A stretch of 64,000 bases of DNA, from positions 496,001 to 560,000 of the forward strand of contig CAWGHW010000031.1 of NCBI GenBank assembly GCA_963822485.1, in the 5' to 3' direction. Made by a program: the position numbers and the translations under genes. Source of the DNA: DASUBV01 sp963822485 (GTDB lineage Bacteria; Actinomycetota; Actinomycetes; Streptosporangiales; Streptosporangiaceae). Positions 7,567-15,556 of this stretch are shown in pieces; the first letter of the stretch is position 1, and the number at the start of each line of letters is the position of its first letter. The notes under the pieces are model-generated. The model saw only the letters and a list, made by a program, of their open reading frames with translations. It had not been told where the DNA came from and ran no database searches.

Positions 7567-8690
7567 CTCCTTGCCTGCTCGCGTGTGGCGCCCGGCGCGG
7601 CCGGGTGGCTGAGGGCTCCGGCCCGGCTCAGCTCGCGCAGGACCGCGCGCAGGGCGGCCATCTGCGGGGCCCAGCCGATGCTGATCCGGACCCAGCCGGG
7701 CAGCCCGAGGTCGGCGCCGGGCCGGACGACCAGCCCGGAGGCGGCCAGCGGCGGTCCGACCAGGCCGGCCTCAAGCCGAGCCGTGATGAAGTTGGCCTGG
7801 CTGGCGTAGTGCTCCACGCCGAGGCGACCGAGCTCGTTTGCGAGTAGTGATCTTTGCTCCCGGACCCGGGCGACGGTCATGGCCTGCCAGGCGCCGGCCC
7901 GCGCACCGCCCTCGATGGCGGCCAGCGCGAGCGCGTTGACGCTGAACGGCGGCCGGGCCCTGGCCAGAACCTCGACCAGCTCCGGGGCGGCGAGCGCGTA
8001 GCCGACGCGCAGCCCGGCCAGCGCCCAGTCCTTGGACAGCGTGCGCTGCACGACCAGGTTGGGGTGCGCGGCCAGCAGCGCGCCGATGTCGGGCTGGCAG
8101 GGCGGGTCGGCGAACGCGCGGTAGGCCTCGTCCAGCACGACCAGGCAGTCGGCGGGCACCAGGCGGAGGAAGGCGGCCAGGTCGCTGGCGGACACGGCGG
8201 TGCCGGTGGGGTTGTGCGGTGACGGCAGCCAGACCACCGCGGCCTGCCGGGCGGCCGCCGCCATGGCGTCCAGGTCATGCGCGCCGTCGCGCAGCGGCAC
8301 GCGGCTCAGGGTGGCCCCGGCCAGCAGGCTGGCCGTGGCGTCGATCTGGTAGGGCGGGTCGCCGAGCACGGCCACCCGGCCGGGGGCCAGGAACACGCTG
8401 GCCAGCAGGTAGCACAGCTCGTCGCTGCCGTTGGTGAGCAGGATGGCGGACGGCGGCAGGCCGGCCTGGGCGGCCAGCACGGCCCGGGCGCGGTACTCGT
8501 CGGGGTAATGACCGACGGTGCTGGCCGCGGCGGCCAGGGCGGCCCGGACCGCGGGGGCGGGGCCGAACGGGGACTCGTTGGACGACAGCTTGCCGGAGGC
8601 GGGCCCGGGGCCCGAGCGGCCTGGCCGGTAGGCCGGGATGTCCCGCAGCCGGGCCCGGGCCGCCGTGACCAGCGGCGTCGCGGCGGTCAC
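7563..8690 (-). CDS. HisC-like PLP aminotransferase
   Basis: A 375-residue class I/II aminotransferase of the histidinol-phosphate aminotransferase group. The PLP lysine is Lys220 in RTLSKDWALAGLR; Asn160 (SPHNPTG) and Asp187-x2-Tyr190 (DEAY) are the usual PLP ring contacts. Start: GTG 8690, overlapping the dehydrogenase stop as GTGA; translating further upstream leaves the family. Its linkage to a HisD-like enzyme, a transporter and a regulator, with no other his genes nearby, argues for a catabolic rather than histidine-biosynthetic role. Substrate unknown. Confidence 0.85.
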   Translation of the reverse strand: MTAATPLVTAARARLRDIPAYRPGRSGPGPASGKLSSNESPFGPAPAVRAALAAAASTVGHYPDEYRARAVLAAQAGLPPSAILLTNGSDELCYLLASVFLAPGRVAVLGDPPYQIDATASLLAGATLSRVPLRDGAHDLDAMAAAARQAAVVWLPSPHNPTGTAVSASDLAAFLRLVPADCLVVLDEAYRAFADPPCQPDIGALLAAHPNLVVQRTLSKDWALAGLRVGYALAAPELVEVLARARPPFSVNALALAAIEGGARAGAWQAMTVARVREQRSLLANELGRLGVEHYASQANFITARLEAGLVGPPLAASGLVVRPGADLGLPGWVRISIGWAPQMAALRAVLRELSRAGALSHPAAPGATREQARR

Positions 8691-9698
8691 GGCCGGATCA
8701 GCACCTTCCCCGACGACGGCGCGATGAGCAGCTCGCGGAGGCGGCCGGGCGCGTCCTCCAGCGATACGGCCTCGGTGACCACGGGCCGGTACCGGTCGGG
8801 GTCGCGGGCCAGGGCGGCCACGGCCTGGGGCAGCTCGCCGGCGAAGCCGATCGACCCGGTGATGGTGAGCTCCCGCTCGGCGATCTCGGCCGGAAGCAGC
8901 CGCGCCTGCTCGTGGCCGAGGGCTACGGCCAGCACGGTCCCGCCGTTCGCGGCCAGCGCCACGGCGTCGGCCAGCGAGCCGGGATAGCCGGCGGCGTCCA
9001 CGACGAGCTGCGGCTTGCGGGCCGCGGGGCGGGCGGCGATCTCGTCGCGCGTGGCGACGGCGGCGCCGAGCGCGGCGGCCAGCTCGCGGCGGGGCCGGGC
9101 CGGCTCGATCACCGTGACCTCGGGCGGCGGCCCGCCGCCGTCGGTGAGCGCCAGGTGGACCAGGGCGCCGATCGGGCCGTAGCCGATGATCACGGCCCGC
9201 TCGGGGTGGCCGGGCACCCGGCCGACGGCGTGCCGGGCCACGGCCAGCGGCTCGGCCAGCACGGCCACGGCCGGCTCCAGGCTGGCCGGGCAGGGCACCA
9301 CGCGGCTGGCCGGCAGGACCAGGTGCCCGGCGAACCCGCCGGGAAGCGCCTCGCCGACCCAGGCCAGCCGCTCGCAGCGGTTCGGGCCGGCGGCGCAGCC
9401 CGCGCAGTTCCCGCACGGCACCCGCGAGTCGATGACGACCAGGGTGCCGACGGGCAGCTCGCTGTCAGGGCAGTGCTCGCTGGCAAGGGCAGTGCTCGAC
9501 CGTGCCGGCGACCTCGTGGCCCAGCGTGGCCGGCCAGTAGGAGACCCAGTCGCCGGTCCGCAGCACGTGCAGGTCCGAGCCGCAGACCCCGGCCCACTCG
9601 ACCCGGACGAGCACCTCGCCCGGCTTCGGCTCGGGCAGCTCGCGCGGGCCGGTGCGCAGCGTCAGCTCGCGGTCCAGCAGCAGGGCGTGGGTCCTCAT
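8687..9698 (-). pseudogene. Zinc-dependent alcohol dehydrogenase (MDR), frame broken by 19-bp duplication
   Basis: A medium-chain dehydrogenase in two frames. From ATG 9698 (ATGA overlap with the IclR stop) the N-terminus shows GVCGSDLH and the GHEVAGTVEHCP catalytic-zinc region, then hits a stop near 9465. The rest, from the structural-zinc Cys cluster (PCGNCAGC) through the Rossmann part GYGPIGALVH to 8687, is in another frame. The sequence GGGCAGTGCTC occurs at 9468-9478 and 9487-9497; removing one 19-nt unit restores a continuous 330-residue enzyme, a normal MDR length. As printed the enzyme cannot be made whole. It could be a true mutation, a variable locus or an assembly fault. Confidence 0.85.
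9468..9497. repeat. 19-bp-spaced imperfect duplication inside the ADH gene
   Basis: Two 11-nt copies of GGGCAGTGCTC, 19 nt apart start to start, with eight nt between. The event accounts exactly for the frame shift in the dehydrogenase: total length 1012 nt minus 19 equals 331 codons. Confidence 0.85.
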
Positions 9699-10513
9699 GA
9701 CGGCCGCTCGGTCGGCTGACTGCTCGGCTGACGGGCCGGCTGACTGCTCAGCTGACGGGTCGGCTGGTCCGGCGCTTGCGGCCCGGGCCAGGCCCCGCCG
9801 AGCTGGGCGGACACCCGGCTGGCCGCGCCGACCAGCAGGCCGGCGATGACCGGCACGTCGGGGCCGCCGTGCAGCAGGTAGCTCACGCCGATGGCGCCGC
9901 AGCAGCCGCCGGCGCTGAACACCGGCGCGGCCACGCACTGGATCCCGCCCGCCGTGACGCCCTCGTCCACCGCGTAGCCGCGCTGCCGGATGGCCGGGAA
10001 CTCGGCCGCGGTCAGCCGCGCGGGCTCGGGGGGCGGGTCGGCCCAGGCCAGCTGGGCCTGGCCCACGGCGGTGGTCCAGGCCGACAGCCGCGCGCCGAGC
10101 GAGCTGGCCAGCCGCACCCCGGTGCCGAGCGGATCCTGCTTGGCCAGGTAGACGACCTCGTCGCCCTCCAGCACGGCGAAGTGCGCGGTCATGCCCAGCC
10201 GCTCGGTCAGCGTCCGGAGCTCCGGGGTCACCGCGCCGACCGGGGTCACCGCGCGCAGGTAGGCCGTGCCGACCTCGAAGCTGCGCAGGCCCAGCGCGTA
10301 GGCCCCGGTCTCGTCCTGGCGGATGAAGTTCCTGGCCGCCAGCGCCCGCAGCAGGGCCAGGCAGCTCGACTTGGGGATGCTGAACTCCTTGGCGATCTGG
10401 GCCAGCCCGAGCGGGCGCTCGGTGGCGGCCAGCAGGTCCAGGATCTCCAGGGCCCGCAGGACCGATCGGCTGCCCGCGGCCGAGTCCGCGGGCTCGCCCT
10501 TAGCGACCGGCAT
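9695..10513 (-). CDS. IclR family transcriptional regulator
   Basis: A 272-residue IclR-type regulator. The N-terminal winged helix-turn-helix is at about residues 15-75 (SVLRALEILDLLA, then LAQIAKEFSIPKSSCLALLRAL), and the C-terminal GAF-like effector domain follows (HFAVLEGDEVVYLAK, GGIQCVAAPVF). The ATG overlaps the end of the permease gene by 14 nt, so it is translationally coupled within the operon it probably controls. The C-terminal tail is a Gln/Ser/Pro repeat (QPTRQLSSQPARQPSSQP) encoded by a 12-bp tandem array. Likely binding site: the inverted repeat upstream of the permease. Confidence 0.9.
   Translation of the reverse strand: MPVAKGEPADSAAGSRSVLRALEILDLLAATERPLGLAQIAKEFSIPKSSCLALLRALAARNFIRQDETGAYALGLRSFEVGTAYLRAVTPVGAVTPELRTLTERLGMTAHFAVLEGDEVVYLAKQDPLGTGVRLASSLGARLSAWTTAVGQAQLAWADPPPEPARLTAAEFPAIRQRGYAVDEGVTAGGIQCVAAPVFSAGGCCGAIGVSYLLHGGPDVPVIAGLLVGAASRVSAQLGGAWPGPQAPDQPTRQLSSQPARQPSSQPTERPS
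9714..9761. repeat. 12-bp tandem repeat, 4 copies, in IclR C-terminal tail
   Basis: Units GGCTGACTGCTC, GGCTGACGGGCC, GGCTGACTGCTC, AGCTGACGGGTC lie head to tail at 9714-9761. They encode the last Gln/Pro/Ser-rich residues of the IclR regulator and keep its frame. Confidence 0.8.
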
Positions 10514-11921
10514 TCGAGGTGAGTCCCTCCCGCGCTCCGCGCGCCCTGGCCCCGGTGCCGCGCACGGACAGCAGGTACAGCGGCACGGTCACCACCGCGC
10601 CGACGATCCACGCGATGTCGCCGTTGCCCAGGGCCCTGGCCGCCGGGCCCTCGAACACCAGGGTGTTCATGAACGGCACCTCGATGCCGAAGGCGATCAG
10701 GTAGACGATCATCGTCCGGATGTTGACCTTGCCGAAGGCGCCGTTCTTGGCGTAGAAGTCGGCGGTCCGGTAGTGGCCGTGCCGGAGCACGTAGTAGTCG
10801 GTCAGGTTGATGACGGACCAGGGAATCAGGATGTAGAGGATCACCGTCAGGTAATTCTCCAGGTTGGTCATGAAGGAGCCGGCGCCGGCCGTGGCCACCA
10901 GCGCGCCGAGCACGGCGATCACGAAGCAGACCACGATGCGCAGCCGGCGGGTGGAGCGCACCTTGTCGGAGACGTTGTTGGCGATCGACAGCGAGGTCAT
11001 CATGCCGCCGTAGACGTTGGTCGAGTTGGGCGCGATCAGGCCGATCGCCATCAGGATGGCCAGCACGCCGCCGAGGGGGCCGCCCAGGTGCTTGATCTCC
11101 AGCAGCATGGACGGGCTCTTGGGCGCGAGCGCTCCGATGGCCGCGCCCAGGCCCATCAGCCAGACGCAGGAGATGACGGTGGCCAGGTAGGTGCGCCAGA
11201 AGACCTTCCTGACCGCGCTCTGCGGCAGGTACCGGGTGTAGTCCGACACGTAGGGGGCGTAGGTGATCTGGTAGGCGGCCACGATGGACATGCTGAGCAG
11301 GAAGTTGCCGAAGGTGAACTTGCCCGCCGACAGGCCGCCATGCGGCACGCCGTGCACGAACATGTAGATGGTCAGGCCCAGGAAGATCGCGATGAACAGC
11401 CAGGTCTGGTACTTGTTGTAGCGGTTGATGAAGTCGTAGCCGTAGATGGCCAGCAGCAGCATCGGGATGGTGAGGATGACCATCCAGCCGTTCAGCGACC
11501 AGCCGAACACGACCTGGAACCCCTGGCCGGCCAGCACGATGTCCACGGCCAGGAACGCGATGTACATGACCCAGGTGATGACCAGCGGCAGGATCGCGCC
11601 GTAATAGCCGAACTGGGCCCGGCTCTGGATCATCTGCGGCAGCCCGAGCTGCGGGCCCTGGGCGGCGTGGAAGGCCATGAACAGCGCGCCGAGCACGTTG
11701 CCGATGATGATCGACAGCAGCGTCCACCAGAAGCTCAGCCCGAGCGTGATCCCGACGAACCCGGTGACCAGGCTGAAGATCGTGGCGCTGATGCCGAACC
11801 ACATGTAGAACACTTGCCGCGGCTGACCATGGCGCTCGTCCTCGGGGACGTGGTCGAAGCTGCGTTCCTCGATCGAGCTGAGCGCGCCTGCGGTGCTTCC
11901 GGTGTCGGACTTGACGCTCAC
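10500..11921 (-). CDS. NCS1 family permease (cytosine/purine/hydantoin type)
   Basis: A 473-residue membrane protein with about 12 hydrophobic segments and the NCS1 fold (nucleobase:cation symporter-1; known substrates are nucleobases, allantoin, hydantoins, thiamine and pyridoxine). Family segments seen include the N-terminal PEDERHGQPRQVFYMWF, SFWWTLLSIIIGN, the TM3 region RAQFGYYGA and YVSDYTRYLP. The start is GTG 11921 with AGGGAGG upstream. It is the first gene of the operon running to 2918, so the imported compound is the best clue to the pathway: probably a small nitrogenous molecule. Confidence 0.9.
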   Translation of the reverse strand: MSVKSDTGSTAGALSSIEERSFDHVPEDERHGQPRQVFYMWFGISATIFSLVTGFVGITLGLSFWWTLLSIIIGNVLGALFMAFHAAQGPQLGLPQMIQSRAQFGYYGAILPLVITWVMYIAFLAVDIVLAGQGFQVVFGWSLNGWMVILTIPMLLLAIYGYDFINRYNKYQTWLFIAIFLGLTIYMFVHGVPHGGLSAGKFTFGNFLLSMSIVAAYQITYAPYVSDYTRYLPQSAVRKVFWRTYLATVISCVWLMGLGAAIGALAPKSPSMLLEIKHLGGPLGGVLAILMAIGLIAPNSTNVYGGMMTSLSIANNVSDKVRSTRRLRIVVCFVIAVLGALVATAGAGSFMTNLENYLTVILYILIPWSVINLTDYYVLRHGHYRTADFYAKNGAFGKVNIRTMIVYLIAFGIEVPFMNTLVFEGPAARALGNGDIAWIVGAVVTVPLYLLSVRGTGARARGAREGLTSNAGR

Positions 11922-11979
11922 GAGCGGCCTCCCTGCGCGTGCGGACCTGCTCCCGCCATACCTCGCGCCGCTGCGAGAC

Positions 11980-12014
11980 GTTCATATATAAGCATGGCGT
12001 TTCTGAATATGAAC
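11980..12014 (-). promoter_or_regulatory. AT-rich promoter with inverted repeat upstream of NCS1 operon
   Basis: GTTCATAT at 11980-11987 is mirrored by ATATGAAC at 12007-12014, 19 nt apart; the two half-sites extend as GTTCATATATAAG and GTTCATATTCAG when each is read inward. On the minus strand TTATAT gives a possible -10 element. This lies 59 nt upstream of the permease start and is the only AT-rich stretch nearby, so it is a plausible site for the operon's IclR regulator. The neighbouring MocR gene reads into this spacer from the other side. Confidence 0.5.
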
Positions 12015-12043
12015 GTAGTAGTACGCCGCGCCGGGTGATCTTG

Positions 12044-13495
12044 TCAAGAGCCGTCGAGCACCCTGCCGTCGAGCACCCTGCCGTCGAGCACCCTGCCGTC
12101 GAGCAGCCCGGCGAGGACGGCGATGCCGTCGCGGACGGCGCGCTCGCCGGTGTTGCCGAAGCCGAGGACGAGCTGGGCCGGGTCGAGCGCGCCCGTGGAG
12201 CGGAACGCGCTCATCCCGTACAGGCCGACCGACCGCTCCCTGGCCGCCGCGATGACCTCGGGCTCGGCGGCCGGGCCGGGCAGGTGCGCGACGGCGTGGA
12301 AGCCCGCCGCCAGCCCGCTCAGCCGGACCCGGGGCGCGTGCTCGGCCAGGGCGGTCACCAGCGCGTCGCGGCGGGCGGCGTAGACGGCCCGCATCCGGCG
12401 CAGGTGCCGGTCGTAGCGCCCGGACTCGATCATCGTGGCCAGCGCGAGCTGGTCCAGGCCCGGCGAGCCGCGGTCGCTGAGCCGCTTCTGCTCCGCGATC
12501 GTCGTGACCAGGGCGGGCGGGCAGACCATCCAGCCCAGCCGCACCGACGGGGCCAGTGATTTGCTGACCGTGCCCAGGGCGATGACCCGGTCGGCGGCGA
12601 TGCCCTGGAGCGCGCCCACCGGCTCCCGGTCGTAGCGGAACTCGGCGTCGTAGTCATCCTCGATGATCGTGGCCTCGTGCTCGGCCGCCCAGGCGGCCAG
12701 CGCCAGCCGCCGCCGCGAGGACAGCACCACCCCGGTCGGCCACTGATGGGCCGGCGTGACGACCACCGCGCCGACGTCGGCGGCGGCGAGCGCGCCGACG
12801 TCGATGCCCTCCTCGTCCACCGGCACCGGGATGGCCTCGACGCCGGCGTAGGCGGCGGCCTGGGCGCTGGTGTCGGCGTAGCCGGGGTCCTCGAAGCCGA
12901 CCCGGCGCACGCCCGTGTCGGCCAGCGTGCGCAGCGCGACGGCCAGCCCCTGGGCGAAGCCGGCGCAGATCACGATGTGCTCCGCGTCGGCCGCGGCGGC
13001 GCGGACCCGGCGCAGGTAAGCGGCCAGGACCTCGCGCAGCCGCAGGCTGCCGCGCGGGTCCTCGTAGCCGAATGAGGCCGTCGGCGCGGTCCGGGACGCC
13101 TCCCGCATGGCGCACAGCCAGTCCGCGCGGGGAAAGCTGGCCAGGTCGGGCAGGCCCAGCTCGAAGTCGGCCCGCAGCCGGCGCGGCGGGGCGGCCCGCG
13201 GCGGGGCGGCCGGCCGGACCTCGGCGCACGGCGCGACCCTGGTCGCCGAGCCGCCGTGCGCGGTCAGGTACCCCTCGGCCAGCAGCTGGGCGTAGCAGTC
13301 CTGGACCAGTCCTCGGGACAGGCCGAGCTCATGGGCCAGCAGCCGGGAGGACGGGAGCCGTTCGCCGGACTGGAGCCTGCCGCCGCGGATCGCGTCCCTG
13401 AGCTGGCCTTCGAGCTGGGATCGCAGCGGCTGCGCGGTCTCCCGGTCGAGGGACAGGGTCAGGCCGGGTCCCAAACCGGACCACTCAACTGTCAT
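12044..13495 (-). CDS. MocR-type GntR regulator with aminotransferase domain
   Basis: A 483-residue fusion of a GntR winged helix (residues about 20-90, PLRSQLEGQLRDAI, then LGLSRGLVQDCYAQL) and a class I aminotransferase-like effector domain (about 110-460). The PLP lysine is in GTVSKSLAPSVRLGW. This MocR/PdxR architecture senses PLP or an amino compound and activates a neighbouring gene. It is divergent from the MFS transporter at 13.5-14.9 kb across a 46-bp spacer, its probable target. The C-terminus ends in a DGRVL repeat encoded by a 15-bp array. Confidence 0.9.
   Translation of the reverse strand: MTVEWSGLGPGLTLSLDRETAQPLRSQLEGQLRDAIRGGRLQSGERLPSSRLLAHELGLSRGLVQDCYAQLLAEGYLTAHGGSATRVAPCAEVRPAAPPRAAPPRRLRADFELGLPDLASFPRADWLCAMREASRTAPTASFGYEDPRGSLRLREVLAAYLRRVRAAAADAEHIVICAGFAQGLAVALRTLADTGVRRVGFEDPGYADTSAQAAAYAGVEAIPVPVDEEGIDVGALAAADVGAVVVTPAHQWPTGVVLSSRRRLALAAWAAEHEATIIEDDYDAEFRYDREPVGALQGIAADRVIALGTVSKSLAPSVRLGWMVCPPALVTTIAEQKRLSDRGSPGLDQLALATMIESGRYDRHLRRMRAVYAARRDALVTALAEHAPRVRLSGLAAGFHAVAHLPGPAAEPEVIAAARERSVGLYGMSAFRSTGALDPAQLVLGFGNTGERAVRDGIAVLAGLLDGRVLDGRVLDGRVLDGS
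12051..12104. repeat. 15-bp tandem repeat in MocR C-terminal tail
   Basis: CCGTCGAGCACCCTG repeats exactly at 12051-12065, 12066-12080 and 12081-12095, with a fourth partial copy. It encodes the DGRVL pentapeptide repeat just before the MocR stop codon and keeps the frame. Confidence 0.9.
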
Positions 13496-13595
13496 GGAAT
13501 TGGAGCTTACCGATAGTCCGCTTGGGCCATAGCGTCAAAGCATGACGACGACGCTGACCTCCGCGACGGTGACCCCGGCGACCCCGACCCCGACG

Positions 13596-13655
13596 CCCGA
13601 CCCCGGCGATCCCGACCCCGGCGATCCCGGCTCCGGCGGCCCCGGCTCCGGCGGG
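13596..13655. repeat. 15-bp tandem repeat near the MFS start
   Basis: Four 15-bp units: CCCGACCCCGGCGAT twice (13596-13625), then CCCGGCTCCGGCGGC and CCCGGCTCCGGCGGG (13626-13655). In the frame opened by ATG 13542 it encodes a Pro/Asp/Gly/Ser-rich leader. A frame break into the MFS body lies within about 10 nt after the array. Confidence 0.85.
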
Positions 13656-13674
13656 CGGCGGCCGGCCGCGGCTG

Positions 13675-14907
13675 GTGACCGGCCCGCTGCTGCTCCGGTT
13701 CGCCATCACCCTGGGCGCGTCGGTGAGCTTCTACCTGCTGCTGTCGGTGGTGCCGCTGTACGCCCGGCTGGCCGGGCCGGGCGGCGCCAACGGCGCGGCC
13801 GGGCTGGCCACCGGCGCGCTGATGTTCTCCACGGTGGCCGGCGAGCTGGTCACCCCGCGGCTGACCGCCCGGTTCGGCTACCGGCGCACGCTGGCCGCCG
13901 GGCTGATCCTGCTGGGCGCGCCCGCGCTGGCCCTGACCGCCTCGTCCACGCTGACGATGATCCTGGCCGTCTGCGTCGTCCGCGGCCTCGGGTTCGCCAT
14001 CACCGTGGTCGCCGGGGGCGCGGTGACCGCGTCGCTGATCCCGGCCGAGCGGCGGGGCGAAGGGCTGGCCCTGGTCGGCGTGGTCTCCGGGGTGCCGGCA
14101 CTGGCCGCGCTGCCGCTGGGCGTGTGGCTGGCCGGCCACCTGGGCTACGGGCCGGTGTTCGTGGCCGGGGCCATCGCCGCGCTGGCCGTGCTGCCCGCCC
14201 TGCCGGGCCTGCCCGACCGGCCGGCCGGCCACCCGGTCCGCCGCGCGGCCGGCCGCGCGGCGCGACGGGCGGCCCGGCGGCTGAGCCCGGCCCGCCCGGC
14301 CCTGGCCGGCGGCGGCGAGCGCCCGCTCGGCGTGCTGGCCGCGCTGCGCACCGCCGCCCTGCTCCGGCCCGCGCTCGTCTTCGCCGCGACCACCGTCGCG
14401 GCCGGGATCATCGTCACCTTCCTGCCGCTGGCCATGAGCCGCGGCGACAGCGGCGTCGCCGCGCTGGCCCTGTTCGCGCAGCCCGCCGCGGCCACCCTGA
14501 CCCGCTGCCTGAGCGGCCGGTGGGGGGATCGGCGCGGGGCGGCCCGGCTGTTTGCGCCCGCCGTGGTCACCGCCGCCCTGGGCATGCTGATCATGGCCCT
14601 GACCAGCGTTCCGATCGCCGTGGTGGTCGGCAGCGTGATCTTCGGCGCCGGGTTCGGCGTGGCCCAGAACGCCAGCCTGAGCCTGATGTACGACCGGGTG
14701 CCCGCCTCCGGCTACGACGCGGTCAGCGCGCTGTGGAACCTGTCCTACGACGCGGGCATGGGCCTGGGTGCGGTCGGCTTCGGCCTGCTGGCCGGCGGCA
14801 CCGGCTACCCCGTCGCCTTCGCCGTCACCGCCGCGGCCATGCTCATCGCCCTCATCCCGGCCCGCCGCGACCAGCGCGCCGCGCGTCCGGCTGCTGGCCG
14901 GGAGTGA
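13675..14907 (+). CDS. MFS transporter, start uncertain
   Basis: A 410-residue, roughly 12-helix major facilitator. Typical marks are the TM1 segment FAITLGASVSFYLLLSVVPLY and the loop 2-3 motif RLTARFGYRRTLAAG. GTG 13675 has no evident ribosome site. ATG 13542, next to the MocR promoter, opens a Pro/Gly-rich leader carrying the 15-bp array, but is off by one nucleotide (13542-14907 is 1366 nt, +1 modulo 3). Either translation starts at 13675, or the leader belongs to the gene and a one-base insertion follows the array. The 3' end overlaps the convergent response-regulator gene by 56 nt. MocR probably regulates it; substrate unknown. Confidence 0.75.
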   Translation: MTGPLLLRFAITLGASVSFYLLLSVVPLYARLAGPGGANGAAGLATGALMFSTVAGELVTPRLTARFGYRRTLAAGLILLGAPALALTASSTLTMILAVCVVRGLGFAITVVAGGAVTASLIPAERRGEGLALVGVVSGVPALAALPLGVWLAGHLGYGPVFVAGAIAALAVLPALPGLPDRPAGHPVRRAAGRAARRAARRLSPARPALAGGGERPLGVLAALRTAALLRPALVFAATTVAAGIIVTFLPLAMSRGDSGVAALALFAQPAAATLTRCLSGRWGDRRGAARLFAPAVVTAALGMLIMALTSVPIAVVVGSVIFGAGFGVAQNASLSLMYDRVPASGYDAVSALWNLSYDAGMGLGAVGFGLLAGGTGYPVAFAVTAAAMLIALIPARRDQRAARPAAGRE

Positions 14908-15556
14908 CCAGGCCGGTCTCGTAGGCCAGGACCACGACCTGAGCCCGGTCCCGCGCGCCGAGCTTGGTCATGATCCGGCTGACGTGGGTCTTGGCGGTCA
15001 GCGGGCTGAGGTACAGCCGGCCGGCGATCTCCTCGTTGGACAGCCCGGCGGCGACCAGCGTCATCACCTCCCGCTCCCGCGCCGTGAGGCCATCCAGGAC
15101 CTCACGGCGCGGCCGCGCCTGCGTGGCCGGCCGCCGGGCGATGTCGGTGATCAGCCGCCGGGTCACGCTCGGCGACAGCAGCGCCTCGCCGCGGGCCACC
15201 ACGCGCACCGCCTGGAGCAGCTCGGCGGGCTCGGCGTCCTTGACCAGGAACCCGCTGGCCCCGGCCCGGATGGCCTGGTAGACGTACTCGTCCGACTCGA
15301 ACGTGGTCAAGATGATCACCTTGACCCCGGCCAGGTCGTCGTCGGCCGCGATGCGCCGGGTCGCCTCCAGCCCGTCCACGCCGGGCATCCGGATGTCCAT
15401 CAGCACCACGTCGGCTCGCTCGCGGCGGGCCAGTTCGGCCGCCTCGGCGCCGTTCGCGGCCTCGCCGACCACCTGCAGGTCGTCGGCCGAGTCCAGCAGC
15501 ACCCGGAAGCCGGCCCGGATCAGCGCCTGGTCGTCGGCCAGCAGCACCCGGATCAC
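14852..15556 (-). CDS. NarL/LuxR-type response regulator
   Basis: A 234-residue regulator: receiver domain (IRVLLADDQALIRAGF; phospho-acceptor Asp in DVVLMDIRMPG at about residue 54; Lys in FLVKD) plus a C-terminal LuxR helix-turn-helix (LTAREREVMTLVAAGLSNEEIAGRL, TAKTHVSRIM). Start: GTG 15556, the expected position for an overlap with the kinase stop (GTGA). As printed, the sequence upstream is open in the same frame through the whole kinase gene, giving one apparent 651-residue ORF; see the kinase entry for why I treat them as two genes. It partners that kinase; target genes are unknown. Confidence 0.85.
   Translation of the reverse strand: MIRVLLADDQALIRAGFRVLLDSADDLQVVGEAANGAEAAELARRERADVVLMDIRMPGVDGLEATRRIAADDDLAGVKVIILTTFESDEYVYQAIRAGASGFLVKDAEPAELLQAVRVVARGEALLSPSVTRRLITDIARRPATQARPRREVLDGLTAREREVMTLVAAGLSNEEIAGRLYLSPLTAKTHVSRIMTKLGARDRAQVVVLAYETGLVTPGQQPDARRAGRGGPG

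Noticed and set aside
6217..8690. Histidine biosynthesis genes hisD-hisC
   Set aside because: No other his genes, altered zinc and imidazole residues, and linkage to a permease and IclR regulator.
12051..12104. Tandem array as a CRISPR
   Set aside because: Units are 15 bp with no spacers, they lie inside a reading frame, and no cas gene is present.
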